Assembly: GCF_001468135.1 (NCBI RefSeq)
Contig: NZ_LNYU01000012.1
Span: 1-64,000, forward strand
From: Legionella santicrucis
GTDB taxonomy: Bacteria; Pseudomonadota; Gammaproteobacteria; Legionellales; Legionellaceae
Direction of reading: 5' to 3'
Length of the DNA: 64,000 bases
The notes below the pieces were generated by a model. That model was not told where the DNA came from. It did no database searches and saw only the letters and a program-made list of their open reading frames with translations. Numbering within the stretch: the stretch's first letter is position 1; each line of letters starts with the position of its first letter. Both the position numbers and the translations under genes were made by a program. This document shows positions 16,299-25,597 of the stretch, piece by piece.

Positions 16299-18545
16299 CT
16301 AAATTTTAGGCAGGATTCGATCCAGCCATTTGGGCAAGTACCATACCCAATTTTTAAAAATTGCCATTATTGCTGGAACCAGAAAACTACGTATCAAAAA
16401 AGCATCTACAAAAATAGCTACCGCGATCCCCAAGCCGAATGCTTTAACCATCAATACATCAGCGACTAAAAAAGAGCAGCTAATAACTATAACGATAAGC
16501 GCTGCACTAGTAATAATACGACTGCTCTTTTCAATACCAAAAATGATACTGTTATTATTATGTTTCGTTAATCGGTGAGCTTCTTTAATGCGGGATAATA
16601 AAAAGACTTCATAGTCCATAGAAAAACCAAATAAAGCACAAAATATAATTACTAATAAACTAATATCCAACATCTCTTGGGGCTGAAAATTAAGTATCTG
16701 AGAGAGATAACCATCTTGAAATACAAGTACTAGAGCTCCATATGAGGCACAAAGACTTAACAGAGTCATAATAATTGCTTTTAATGGTAAGAATATTGAG
16801 CGTAATAATAAAAGAAGTATCAAATAAGAAAATACCATAATCCATAAAATGGAATAAGGAAGAAAATGATAGATGCTTTTTAGCACATCACTATTACTTA
16901 CAGCAGTTCCAGTGATCTCTAAATTTAATCCTGAACCCACCTTCATATGATATAATTGAGTAATTAGTTTTTTAGTCTCAGGCGAATTTGCAGGATATTT
17001 GCTAACAACATGAATAACTGTTAAATGTTTGGTTGTTGTTGTCTCTAACAATTGCTTCACTCGAGAATCGAGTAATTTTTTATTCATATGATATAGAGTG
17101 TAATATTGGCTTTTTTTCACATCCGAATCACTGCTGATAATGCCATTCACTTCTTTGACTAAAGGATTTTGTTCTAATTTATGGACGAAATCATATAACT
17201 TTGAAAGATTGTGGCGAGATAGAATCGGTGAAGAAGGGGATTCAATGACCAATACAATAGGATTTAGCTCTTCAATATTAAATTTTTCTGCATAAGTATC
17301 ATAAAAAGCCCTATTTTCTGAGTTCTTAGGAAATATACGGTAATCCGATATTCCGAAATTAGCCTCTAAAAATGGATATCCTAGTAATAATAAAAAAATA
17401 AGTATGGGAAAGAAAAAGCGATAGGGATGGTTTACCACTCGTTCAGCTAACCAACGCCAATAGCTAGAATGATTTTTGTTTCTAAAAATACGTACGGAGA
17501 GGAAATTTATTTTTGTCTTTAAGACGGCAAGTATTGCTGGTAAAAGAATGGTTGAAATTAATACGGCGTAAAACACTGCAGCCAAACCACCTACTGCAAC
17601 AGAGAATAATATATTAACCGGAAATAGGAATAAGGCACTCAGGCTTACAAAAACAGCTAAACCGCTAAAGAAAATTGCTTTGCCTGCTGTTTCTTGACTT
17701 GTTGCAATAGCTTCTTCGATGCTTGAGCCATTTTTTAATTCGTCTCTAAATCGACTGATGAAAAATAATGAATAATCCAGACAAAGACAAAGACCTAATA
17801 ATAAAGCAATGTTTATTGTGAATATAGAAAGTGTAAAAAAATGACCTAAAAAGTACAGAGTAGTCAAAATAATTAATGCGCAGCCACCTCCCAAAATAAT
17901 AGGGAGAGTTGCAGCAACTACTGAACCGAAAACAACAACTAAGGTAACAATTGCTACGGGTGTAGCAATGAAATCAGCTTTATATAGGTCTGTTTGCGTT
18001 TGTTTATTTACATTTTGAACAAAAAAAGGTTCTCCTCCAATTTGCATAGTCATATTGTAGGGTTTCTTGATAGAGTCTTTAAATTGTTTCAGTAACGGAT
18101 CACTAATTGGCTTATTTGTTTTTATGATGATTGCAACATAAGCAGTATGCTTGTCTTTTGAGATCTGATGTTGGTCATCAGGATAAATTATTTCATGCTT
18201 GAGCGGAAAATCTTCTAACTCAGATAAAGATTGCCGCATTTTTTTCTTAAATAGAGAACGAGTGGCTAAAAGTTTGGGGCTGTGATACATGACAATAAAT
18301 TGATTTTTATCATCATAACCGAGTTTCTTATCCATATAGAGTTCTGCTTTCGCACTTTGAGAGCTTTCATCAACGAAGCCAGTTGTTTTAAATGGAGCGA
18401 TGATGTGTGGTAGAAAGGGAATACAGGATAAGACCACGAGCACCCAAAAAATTATGATGGGCCAACGTAATTTATTAATTAACTTTCCTAAACGGTACGA
18501 CAATGTTTTTGTGGGCATTTTTCTAGTCGGAGCTTCCAAACTCAT
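16299..18545 (-). CDS. MMPL/RND-superfamily exporter
   Basis: This 748-residue inner-membrane protein has the RND half-transporter duplication. One transmembrane helix near residue 30 is followed by a large extracytoplasmic domain, five helices (about 190-340), a second TM helix and loop domain, and five more helices (about 555-730). Signature stretches are LCLCLDYSLFFISRFRDEL and CALFGFSMDYEVFLLSRIKEA, with the paired Asp-Tyr residues of MMPL/YdfJ proteins. Such proteins export lipids, hopanoids or other hydrophobic molecules using proton motive force. There is no adaptor or outer-membrane partner nearby, unlike the classical RND operon at 31.6-40.8 kb. The substrate is unknown. Confidence 0.85.
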   Translation of the reverse strand: MSLEAPTRKMPTKTLSYRLGKLINKLRWPIIIFWVLVVLSCIPFLPHIIAPFKTTGFVDESSQSAKAELYMDKKLGYDDKNQFIVMYHSPKLLATRSLFKKKMRQSLSELEDFPLKHEIIYPDDQHQISKDKHTAYVAIIIKTNKPISDPLLKQFKDSIKKPYNMTMQIGGEPFFVQNVNKQTQTDLYKADFIATPVAIVTLVVVFGSVVAATLPIILGGGCALIILTTLYFLGHFFTLSIFTINIALLLGLCLCLDYSLFFISRFRDELKNGSSIEEAIATSQETAGKAIFFSGLAVFVSLSALFLFPVNILFSVAVGGLAAVFYAVLISTILLPAILAVLKTKINFLSVRIFRNKNHSSYWRWLAERVVNHPYRFFFPILIFLLLLGYPFLEANFGISDYRIFPKNSENRAFYDTYAEKFNIEELNPIVLVIESPSSPILSRHNLSKLYDFVHKLEQNPLVKEVNGIISSDSDVKKSQYYTLYHMNKKLLDSRVKQLLETTTTKHLTVIHVVSKYPANSPETKKLITQLYHMKVGSGLNLEITGTAVSNSDVLKSIYHFLPYSILWIMVFSYLILLLLLRSIFLPLKAIIMTLLSLCASYGALVLVFQDGYLSQILNFQPQEMLDISLLVIIFCALFGFSMDYEVFLLSRIKEAHRLTKHNNNSIIFGIEKSSRIITSAALIVIVISCSFLVADVLMVKAFGLGIAVAIFVDAFLIRSFLVPAIMAIFKNWVWYLPKWLDRILPKI

Positions 18546-18618
18546 AAAAATTAATGACTCTCTAAATATATTAGTATAAATTAATCAGTATGTGTAAATT
18601 AATGAGAAAAAGATATTA

Positions 18619-19152
18619 ATGCATCATTATCAGGACTTAATCAATCTTTTTGAAATTTGTTTTGCGAATGAATATAACACAAAACTTGTAAAAGGCGATG
18701 ATGAACCTATTTATTTACCTGCGGATGCAAAGCGCGCTTATCATGTTTTATGCTTTGCTCATGGTTTTTTCAGTAGTGCTTTACATGAATGTGCTCACTG
18801 GTTAATTGCTGGGGAAGAACGTAGAAAGCTGGTTGATTTTGGTTATTGGTACATGCCTGATGGGCGTAATGAAGAGCAACAAGCAATGTTTCAATGTGTA
18901 GAAGTAAAGCCACAAGCATTAGAATGGATACTTTCTAAAGCTTCAGGTTATAAATTTCATATAAGTATTGATAACTTAAATGGTGCTGAGTCAGATACAA
19001 TATTGTTCAAACAATCAGTGTACAATCAGGTAATCCATTACTGTAAGCACGGGTTATCACAACGTGCGAAAAAATTTAGAGATGCTTTATGTGATTTCTA
19101 TAATCAATCCCTTGTTTTGAGAGAGGAAGATTTTTCCTTAGAGGAGTTATAG
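18619..19152 (+). CDS. epmC: Elongation factor P hydroxylase
   Basis: This 177-residue protein matches EpmC (YfcM), which hydroxylates the beta-lysylated lysine of EF-P as the last step of that modification. The metal-binding motif HECAHWLIAGEERR lies at about residues 56-69, followed by FGYWYMPDGRNEEQQAMFQ with another conserved acidic/His region, and VKPQALEW. The length equals E. coli EpmC (182). It starts at ATG and is divergent from the MMPL gene. The partner genes efp, epmA and epmB are not in the window. Confidence 0.92.
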   Translation: MHHYQDLINLFEICFANEYNTKLVKGDDEPIYLPADAKRAYHVLCFAHGFFSSALHECAHWLIAGEERRKLVDFGYWYMPDGRNEEQQAMFQCVEVKPQALEWILSKASGYKFHISIDNLNGAESDTILFKQSVYNQVIHYCKHGLSQRAKKFRDALCDFYNQSLVLREEDFSLEEL

Positions 19153-19251
19153 TAACTGCATGATATAATGTGTCAGCGTGCTTGATGTATGAGCTAATTC
19201 TCATTTTTAAGGCACGTCAAACTCTGGATTTACTGCGTTCGCAGCTAATTT

Positions 19252-20424
19252 TTAATGATGGAGCACAACACCCGTGGTCCAATCTAGATTTTCTCTTGGA
19301 GAAATATATTTTACGGGTTGAGTTACTGAGATCCCATAACCGTCAATCATTAACGCATAATAAAATGCAGGTAAGAGGCAGAACGATTCTATATATTCAT
19401 TATCAGGAAATTGCGTGCTCAGTCCTTCCCATTGTTGATGACAAATCAGACTATTTGCTTGTTGTAATAAATCCTGATTGGTAATTTGATTATTTTGAAA
19501 TTGGAATGGTTCGCTTTCCACGAGATTTGTTAATCCCCCTATAGCGTACCACATCGTAATACGATTGGTGGCAAGAGTAGGTTGTACTTCGCTTTGGACT
19601 TTGTGCACACGATTGATCAATGAAGATACCTCCTGCTGACATATAACAGCATCTCCTTGTCCTAAGTTACCGCCAGGAAGAGGGTAACCCTCTGAAAAAC
19701 ATGAATTTGTATCGAGTAACTGGTGTGTGACCTCGTTCTGCCCAAGCCCAAGAAAACTATGGACGAACAGATTAAGATGTTTGCCATAAAGATCTAATTC
19801 TACTTGTGAGCTTTTATTCGTCTCCACATCTTTTGGTATTGGAAAAGCAATTTGTACCGAGGCTCCACCAATGTCCATGACCCCTATGGGTTCGGTAGTG
19901 GATGATTTAAGTGTGCCTATATGATAATTTACAGCAAGCCAATCGTATAACGCCTCATCGTTTCCGGTGATGGTTTTTGCTTCAATAAGTTGCCATATAG
20001 ATTGTTGGTTAAACCAATTTTGTATTTCTTTATAATAAAGCTTCTGTTTGGTTTGGGGTATAAGACGCATTCCTCCAGTTGCATAAAAATAAACTGGAAT
20101 GTTTTGTTTAGGAGCTCCGGAGAAGAGAATAGTCAGATAGGCATCTATGGTATCTTGATTCGCTTCGATTGTTGCGAGGCCTGGTTTGATTTTTTTAGAC
20201 CATATTTCATGAATTTGAGACGGAGTGTTGGTTTCATCTAGATCATAAGCAAAAATATGTGCTCTTGAGCCGGTACTTCCTGCATCAACTACTGCCATAC
20301 ATTGATGTTCAGTACATTCGGCAGATTCAGCATAAACATCGGTTACTACAAAAAGAAATGAGAGAAAAAACCAAAAACAGCGCATAGCTAAGGAACCCCA
20401 ACAAAAAGTTTTTAAATGATACAT
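19252..20424 (-). CDS. Ecto-NTPDase (GDA1/CD39 apyrase family)
   Basis: This 390-residue exported enzyme hydrolyses nucleoside tri- and diphosphates. It has an N-terminal signal (MRCFWFFLSFLFVVTDVYA, possibly from Met14) and the apyrase conserved regions in order: ACR1 VDAGSTGSRAHIF, ACR2 YFYATGGMRLI, ACR3 GNDEALYDWLAVNY, ACR4 GVMDIGGASVQIAF, and an ACR5-like YAIGGLTNL. The length agrees with the Legionella enzyme Lpg1905 (about 390), a eukaryote-like virulence factor needed for full intracellular growth; I identify it from family motifs and neighbourhood, not by alignment. Cys residues late in the protein suggest disulfides in the periplasm or host vacuole. Confidence 0.93.
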   Translation of the reverse strand: MYHLKTFCWGSLAMRCFWFFLSFLFVVTDVYAESAECTEHQCMAVVDAGSTGSRAHIFAYDLDETNTPSQIHEIWSKKIKPGLATIEANQDTIDAYLTILFSGAPKQNIPVYFYATGGMRLIPQTKQKLYYKEIQNWFNQQSIWQLIEAKTITGNDEALYDWLAVNYHIGTLKSSTTEPIGVMDIGGASVQIAFPIPKDVETNKSSQVELDLYGKHLNLFVHSFLGLGQNEVTHQLLDTNSCFSEGYPLPGGNLGQGDAVICQQEVSSLINRVHKVQSEVQPTLATNRITMWYAIGGLTNLVESEPFQFQNNQITNQDLLQQANSLICHQQWEGLSTQFPDNEYIESFCLLPAFYYALMIDGYGISVTQPVKYISPRENLDWTTGVVLHH

Positions 20425-20672
20425 TATGTATTTTTTATTTTCAACATGGTATCATGCAGAAAAATGATGAACTATTTTGTTTCGTATCGTAATTTTTTTA
20501 ATTAGAATTATCAATCCGTAGTCTGGGTGCGTCACAAGACGCCAAGCTAAAATATCTGTATTTCATTTATAAATAAATCTGCAATGTATTATTGCGTCGA
20601 GAGCTTGATATTTATGTACAATCAGACTGTTATCAAATACTTTTTATTTTAATTATTTCAGGCAGTATTATC
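20425..20672. other. Divergent intergenic region with a REP-like remnant
   Basis: This region between the NTPDase and EamA genes must hold both promoters. At 20517-20555 it has CGTAGTCTGGGTGCGTCACAAGACGCC, with GCGTC/GACGC inverted around ACAA. The part CGTAGTCTGGG resembles the arm CGTAATCTGGG of the REP-like hairpins at 58.4 kb. Confidence 0.35.
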
Positions 20673-21587
20673 ATGAAGATGAATCAAGAATATCGAGGCT
20701 CTATTTATGCCATTTTATCTGGGTTTCTATACAGTTTTATCGGCTATTTTGGCTTAAGTGCAATTAATGGTCATTTGTCTGCAAGTACGATGCTTTTTTG
20801 GCGCTTTTTGATTTCAAGCATCATTATTTTATTTATTATGCTGCCAAAAATAAAAGAAAATAACGATTCTTATAAAAACATGTTTCTTGCTTTTTTAACG
20901 GGTATATTCTTTTATGGAATATCTACTTGGCTGTATTTTTTAGCCTCTCTATATATAGGCTCAGGATTGGCGATGGTGATTTTTTTTACTTATCCTGTTG
21001 TCATTATGCTGTTGAATTATTTTTTTTATGGCCAGTCGATCCCACCAATTTATTATTTAGCGATCCTGATTATTTTATTCGGCATGATATTCATGGTGGA
21101 TTTGGATGCATCTTTTAATCTATGGGGTATGGTGTTTGCTATTGCATCTGCATTTTTCTATGCTTGTTACATTATCGGGAGTAAACGAAATTTACTCTCT
21201 CCAAATATGTCAACATTTATGGTGTGTCTAGGATGTACGGTAACGAGTTTCTTTGTTTCATTTTTTAATCATTCTTTTGTCGTTCCAGCATCCATGACAG
21301 TTTGGGCTCATTTGTTTGGAATAGCGATTATTGCAACAGTAATACCTATTTTATTGGTATTATATAGCTTGAAATACATTAGCTCAGAAAAAGCTTCTAT
21401 TTTATCGGTTTTAGAGCCCGTATTTGTAGTCATTTTTGGTGTGTTACTTTTGGGCGAAAAAATTCAGCTTTGGAGTATTGTTGGTATGGTTTTAGTTTTA
21501 ATTGGCGCAGTGATGACTTTATTTAGTCATAAAATTAATCTTGGCTACTTGAGAGTACTATCAATGCGTCGTGAAAATGTTGGTTAA
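20673..21587 (+). CDS. EamA/DMT-family permease
   Basis: This is a 304-residue inner-membrane protein with ten hydrophobic helices in two EamA repeats. The first repeat starts at GSIYAILSGFLYSFIGYFGLS, the second at GMVFAIASAFFYACYIIG. The end of the second repeat is the typical SVLEPVFVVIFGVLLLGE. Drug/metabolite transporters of this type export amino acids or other metabolites, and the substrate is not deducible. I start at ATG 20673 (MKMNQEYRG), because a longer frame from 20592 would add 27 residues without a ribosome site or family support. The tail after helix ten is short and basic. The gene is divergent from the NTPDase. Confidence 0.85.
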   Translation: MKMNQEYRGSIYAILSGFLYSFIGYFGLSAINGHLSASTMLFWRFLISSIIILFIMLPKIKENNDSYKNMFLAFLTGIFFYGISTWLYFLASLYIGSGLAMVIFFTYPVVIMLLNYFFYGQSIPPIYYLAILIILFGMIFMVDLDASFNLWGMVFAIASAFFYACYIIGSKRNLLSPNMSTFMVCLGCTVTSFFVSFFNHSFVVPASMTVWAHLFGIAIIATVIPILLVLYSLKYISSEKASILSVLEPVFVVIFGVLLLGEKIQLWSIVGMVLVLIGAVMTLFSHKINLGYLRVLSMRRENVG

Positions 21588-21598
21588 GTATTTAATGG

Positions 21599-21627
21599 AG
21601 TGCAACGCAGCTTGGTTGCATTGCACT
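21599..21627 (+). terminator. Terminator of the EamA gene
   Basis: AGTGCAA and TTGCACT form an outer 7-bp stem with an inner GCA/TGC pair after one mismatch. TCTTTC follows. It starts 11 bases after the stop codon and also lies before the end of the convergent small lipoprotein gene. Confidence 0.6.
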
Positions 21628-21643
21628 TCTTTCATGCTATGTT

Positions 21644-21778
21644 TTAATACCAACTTCCATTACAGCCGCCACAACCCCCACAGTCTGTAGCACAAGTTCC
21701 GCAACATGGGTTACTTGAACAGTTAGCCATAAAGGCAGCTGAACACACTAAAATTACAGCCATTATTATTTTTTTCAT
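21644..21778 (-). CDS. 44-residue Cys/Gly-rich lipoprotein-like peptide
   Basis: This short gene reads MKKIIMAVILVCSAAFMANC, then a tail of 24 residues. The first part is a signal sequence ending in a lipobox-like F-M-A-N-C20. The tail holds six more Cys in the spacing C25 C26 G T C29 ... C33 G G C36 G G C39 and ends SWY. Including Cys20, seven of the last 25 residues are Cys. The frame is open and in phase, with a basic N-terminus and a hydrophobic core, so I think it is real although small. Such CxxC/CGGC peptides may bind metals or stack disulfides in the envelope. Similar 'entericidin-like' mini-lipoproteins exist, but this one is much richer in Cys. It is convergent with the EamA gene. 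Confidence 0.7.
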   Translation of the reverse strand: MKKIIMAVILVCSAAFMANCSSNPCCGTCATDCGGCGGCNGSWY

Positions 21779-21837
21779 ACTTATCCTTGTTATCGCCTGT
21801 ATATTAACTATACTCTAAGTTTTTGAATTTAACCAAT

Positions 21838-23028
21838 TTATATCAAAATTTCTTCAGTATGTAGCCATTGCAATTTCCATAAATTATAAATAAGTAATTG
21901 ATTTTTTTTTGTATTTAAATAAGTACTTAGCACTTTATAAGATAAGTAGCGATTATTAGCAATATAACGCAACAAATCCTCATTAACTCCATCTATATCC
22001 CATGTACTTCCATTGATATAAAATTGATATTCAGATTGCTCATTTTGATTTTGATATGCAAATCGGCACGAAGCATCCCTTATAAGATTTAATCCTGCTT
22101 TTATTTCTTTCATAAAACCAGATAAATCAATTAATTCGTCTTCTTCCAAAGGAACGGGCAATTGGAGTTCTGCTTGTTGATCGAGTCGCGTAGCAAAACA
22201 TCCAAACCACGATTGCATTGTTTTTTCATCATTAATTAATTGTTGTAATAATTTTTGAGCATTAAGCCAGGCAGAAGGCATGATTTCGGACGTATTTTGT
22301 AAATTAGACCAGTCGGGGTCTTGGTACAGATTTTTGAACGAACCTTTTTCAGATAAATAATCACTAAAACTTTCTAATAGTTCTTGTCCCTGGTAACTAC
22401 GATAGCCAAAAGAGTAAGTCATACACTCGTCAGACAGGGAGATCCCATAATGACCCACATGTGGAGGAAGGTATAACATATCTCCTTCTTCAAGGATAAA
22501 ACGCTCTTCAATATCAAATTGATTCATGATACGTAATTCAAGGTCTTTCATATAGTTTTGGTTATTACAACCTTTAGTAGTTAACGACCATTCACGTTTT
22601 CCTTTGGCCTGATATAAAAACACATCGTAGTTATCATAATGAGGCCCAACACTGCCATGAAGAACAGCATAGCTAATCATAATATCGTCAATTCTCCATT
22701 GTGGAATGAAATTAAAATGATCAAGCAATGCATAAACTTCAGGAATTAATCGATCTACACCCTGCACTAGTAAGGTCCAATGAGTTGGTGGTAAGGTACT
22801 AAAGTCACTTTCAGAAAATGGCCCGCGTTTTAAATGCCAATAAGGTTTTTCATTAGGAGTTTCAAAGACCAGACGGCTTTCAACATCCTCTTCCAGTGCA
22901 AGTCCAGCAAGTTCATCGGGAGATAAGGGATGCGTGAATTCTGGCAAAGCCTTGCGAATCACTAGAGGTCTTTTTTGCCAATAGTCACTGAGAAAAGTTT
23001 TTAAAGAAATTTGCTGCAGATTGATCAT
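21838..23028 (-). CDS. roxA: Ribosomal protein L16 arginine hydroxylase (JmjC cupin)
   Basis: This 396-residue 2-oxoglutarate/Fe(II) oxygenase of the YcfD/RoxA family hydroxylates an Arg of 50S protein L16. The JmjC core is visible: SVGPHYDNYDVFLYQAKGKREW contains the HxD iron ligands (His-Tyr-Asp), and LPPHVGHYGISLSDECMTYSFGYR contains the distal His. The N-terminal FLSDYWQKRPLVIRKALPEF is typical of the family. The C-terminal part is the winged-helix dimerisation/substrate region. The length is close to E. coli YcfD (373). The gene is alone on the minus strand, about 60 bases from the small Cys-rich peptide. Confidence 0.93.
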   Translation of the reverse strand: MINLQQISLKTFLSDYWQKRPLVIRKALPEFTHPLSPDELAGLALEEDVESRLVFETPNEKPYWHLKRGPFSESDFSTLPPTHWTLLVQGVDRLIPEVYALLDHFNFIPQWRIDDIMISYAVLHGSVGPHYDNYDVFLYQAKGKREWSLTTKGCNNQNYMKDLELRIMNQFDIEERFILEEGDMLYLPPHVGHYGISLSDECMTYSFGYRSYQGQELLESFSDYLSEKGSFKNLYQDPDWSNLQNTSEIMPSAWLNAQKLLQQLINDEKTMQSWFGCFATRLDQQAELQLPVPLEEDELIDLSGFMKEIKAGLNLIRDASCRFAYQNQNEQSEYQFYINGSTWDIDGVNEDLLRYIANNRYLSYKVLSTYLNTKKNQLLIYNLWKLQWLHTEEILI

Positions 23029-23204
23029 TTATTATGATTACTCCCATGAGGTCAAGTTAATGCTTTTGATACACTCTATATTTGGCTTTTGCGGGGCTCA
23101 GGTCGAGACGGAGACTGGTACCTCAATTGGTAACTCTCTCAGACATAAAGTCTGGAAGGTAGGCAACTTAGAATAAATTGTCAATATACTTTAATAGATC
23201 CCCT

Positions 23205-24998
23205 TTAATTTGATTGAAGAATACGTTCTAATTCACCTTTTGCTTGACGAGAAAAATTAATTAAATCACTTTCCTTATCAAAAAAATCAAATGAGCGAAT
23301 TAATGTTGTTTCATCATGTTTTTTGAATGCAGCTGCTTTTTTCTGAATATCTTCTGATTTATAGCCTAGGAATTTCATAATTTCTTTGGTCATAGTTAAA
23401 GAAGAATCAAATAATTCTCTAATAAAGTAATCCACACCCACTCGATGCAGCTCATATGCATGACGACGATTACGAGCTCTTGCATAAATTTTGAGGTGGG
23501 GGAAATGGTATTTGGCTAACTCAACAATTCTTAGATTTGCATCAGGATTACCTACAGTTACAATTAATAGTTTTGCATGCTCCGCTCCGGCACTTTTCAA
23601 TAAATCTAAACGACTTGCATCACCAAAATGTCCAATGTATCCATATTTTCGAAGTAACTCAATTTGCTCGGGATTTTTTTCCAATACAGTAAATTTAATT
23701 TTTTCTCCATTGAGCAAACGACCAATGATTTGGCCAAAACGCCCATAGCCAGCAAGAATAATGCCATTTTTTTCATTAATGGAGTCATATTCACGTTCAG
23801 GTAAGACACTCATAAATTTGGGTACAATAAATCGATGGTAGATAAGCAATAAAAAAGGTGTGGCAAGCATCGATAACGCAACAACAAGAGTACAAAATGA
23901 TGCGTTATCATTACTGATTACTTTAGTTTTACTGGCGTAATCAAATAAAACAAAGGCAAATTCACTGCCCTGAGATAAAGCAAAAGCAAATCCTAAAGTT
24001 TGCAATTTAGTTAAATCAAAGATGCGGCCTAAAATGGAAAGAATAAGCGCTTTGATGCTAATTAATACAAGAACGGCTGTAAGAATGAGCAACGCCTTAT
24101 GGGTAAAGAGCGAAAAATTCATTCCCATTCCTACAGAGACAAAAAATAATCCGAGTAAAATCCCTTTAAATGGTTGAATATCTGCATCAACTGCATGTTT
24201 GTATTCAGAGTTAGCTAATACAACACCCGCAATAAATGCACCTAAGGCAGGAGATACCCCTATTGATTCCATTAATAAAGTAATTCCTACCACTAAAGCA
24301 AGAGAAAACGCAGTAAATACTTCGCGTAAGTTTGTTTTTGCAATGATGAAGAATAAATGTCTGGACACGAAATGACCAATTAAAATAACGGCTCCAATTA
24401 CTCCAGCTACTAAAAGGGCATGCATCCATCTAGGAAAATGCATGATAAACGCTGCTTCATTAACATTGACTTTAATCACTCCATGTTGTTCCAGTAGAGG
24501 AATGATGATTAATATAGGAATTACGGCAATATCTTGAAATAACAATACAGCAAATGATGTTTCTCCTTCAGCCGTTTTCAATAGGTTTTTTTCTTGTAAC
24601 ATTTGTAAAACAAGGGCTGTTGATGAAAGCGATAAAGCCATGCTTATCGCTAAGGTTTCTTGCCAAGCATACCCTAACATAAGCCCAAGTGCAGTGAGTA
24701 TGCTCGTAGTTAAGATAACTTGTAATCCCCCCAGACCTACGATAAGCCGTCGGAGTTTCCATAACATAGCAGGCTCTACTTCCAAACCGATAAGAAACAA
24801 CATCATAATCACACCAAACTCACCAAAATTCATAATTTGTTGTGAGTTTTCTATGAGCTTGAATCCGAAAGGTCCAATAAGAATACCAACAGTGAGATAT
24901 CCTAATACCGAGCCTAATTTGAACCGGCTAGCAATAGGAACCATAATACTCGCTGATACCAAAAAAATGAATGTATTAAGTAACATGTGATTATTCAT
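23205..24998 (-). CDS. KefB/KefC-type cation:proton antiporter (CPA2)
   Basis: This 597-residue membrane antiporter has about twelve helices in the first 385 residues. They include GSVLGYLTVGILIGPFG, MLFLIGLEVEP and SLSSTALVLQML, which carries conserved CPA2 residues. A cytosolic RCK/TrkA-N domain follows, with the nucleotide-binding loop GYGRFGQIIGRLL. The family expels K+ in exchange for protons, gated by NADH or glutathione adducts in KefB/C. No KefF/KefG accessory is adjacent, so I name it only as Kef-type. The C-terminal 70 residues are charged and helical. It is followed upstream (15 bases) by the SEC-C protein on the same strand, and the two probably form one transcript. Confidence 0.88.
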   Translation of the reverse strand: MNNHMLLNTFIFLVSASIMVPIASRFKLGSVLGYLTVGILIGPFGFKLIENSQQIMNFGEFGVIMMLFLIGLEVEPAMLWKLRRLIVGLGGLQVILTTSILTALGLMLGYAWQETLAISMALSLSSTALVLQMLQEKNLLKTAEGETSFAVLLFQDIAVIPILIIIPLLEQHGVIKVNVNEAAFIMHFPRWMHALLVAGVIGAVILIGHFVSRHLFFIIAKTNLREVFTAFSLALVVGITLLMESIGVSPALGAFIAGVVLANSEYKHAVDADIQPFKGILLGLFFVSVGMGMNFSLFTHKALLILTAVLVLISIKALILSILGRIFDLTKLQTLGFAFALSQGSEFAFVLFDYASKTKVISNDNASFCTLVVALSMLATPFLLLIYHRFIVPKFMSVLPEREYDSINEKNGIILAGYGRFGQIIGRLLNGEKIKFTVLEKNPEQIELLRKYGYIGHFGDASRLDLLKSAGAEHAKLLIVTVGNPDANLRIVELAKYHFPHLKIYARARNRRHAYELHRVGVDYFIRELFDSSLTMTKEIMKFLGYKSEDIQKKAAAFKKHDETTLIRSFDFFDKESDLINFSRQAKGELERILQSN

Positions 24999-25013
24999 AA
25001 TTAAACCTGATTA

Positions 25014-25505
25014 TTATTTGGCATGACAGTTCTTAAATTTCTTACCGCTGCCACAAGGACAAGGTGCGTTACGTGCAACTTGAGGCTTATGGGTTTTATT
25101 TAAATTTGGCTTATGTACGCCGCATACATAATACCAACGACCATTTTCTTTATGAAACTCACTTAATTCATGAATGATTTTTGTCTGATTGTGTTCAGAA
25201 AAGCGTGCAGCAAACTCGACAAAACCTATATGTGAAGTAGGGATATCTGAATTAATTACTGTTAAGTCAATCCATTTAACACTCTTAGCCCACTGAGCAG
25301 CCTCAAATTCATTAAAGCCTATGAGCGCTTTGCCTTTCATGGTGCATTTGATGTAATCAATTTTTCCTAGGCTGTAAGCTGTATATCGTGAGCGCATCAA
25401 CTGCTCAGGAGTTTGTGGTAGCTCATGACTATCAAGATACAAACCACAACATCTTTCATAAGTATTTTGTGATCCACAAGGACAAAGTAACATGGTATGA
25501 TCCAA
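25014..25505 (-). CDS. YchJ-like SEC-C motif protein
   Basis: This 163-residue cytosolic protein has a SEC-C zinc-binding motif at each end. The N-terminal copy is LCPCGSQNTYERCCG, and the C-terminal copy is APCPCGSGKKFKNCHAK. Between them is an NTF2-like fold (PEQLMRSRYTAYSLGKIDYI, FVEFAARF). This is the UPF0225/YchJ architecture, and the length matches. The function of YchJ is not settled; SEC-C modules bind Zn and often contact the translation or secretion apparatus. Its start near 25505 has an internal alternative at Met5. It precedes the Kef-type antiporter on the same strand. Confidence 0.88.
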   Translation of the reverse strand: MDHTMLLCPCGSQNTYERCCGLYLDSHELPQTPEQLMRSRYTAYSLGKIDYIKCTMKGKALIGFNEFEAAQWAKSVKWIDLTVINSDIPTSHIGFVEFAARFSEHNQTKIIHELSEFHKENGRWYYVCGVHKPNLNKTHKPQVARNAPCPCGSGKKFKNCHAK

Positions 25506-25597
25506 AGCGAAACATAAATCTATTTTTTGGGATTATAGATTATATTCGATATAGTATTAAATTTTTACTAAATTACACGATTATTTAGGGTAAATGA

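Noticed and set aside
19170-19484. Plus-strand frame of 104 codons downstream of epmC
   Set aside because: Most of it lies antisense to the 3' end of the ecto-NTPDase, whose motifs and length are convincing. It has no ribosome site and no recognisable domain.
20592-20672. N-terminal extension of the EamA permease
   Set aside because: The extra 27 residues lack a ribosome site and do not match the family's start. Met at 20673 fits the first helix.
24640-24990. Plus-strand 116-codon frame over the 5' end of the Kef-type antiporter
   Set aside because: It is antisense to conserved membrane helices. Its residue makeup is typical of a reverse-strand shadow.
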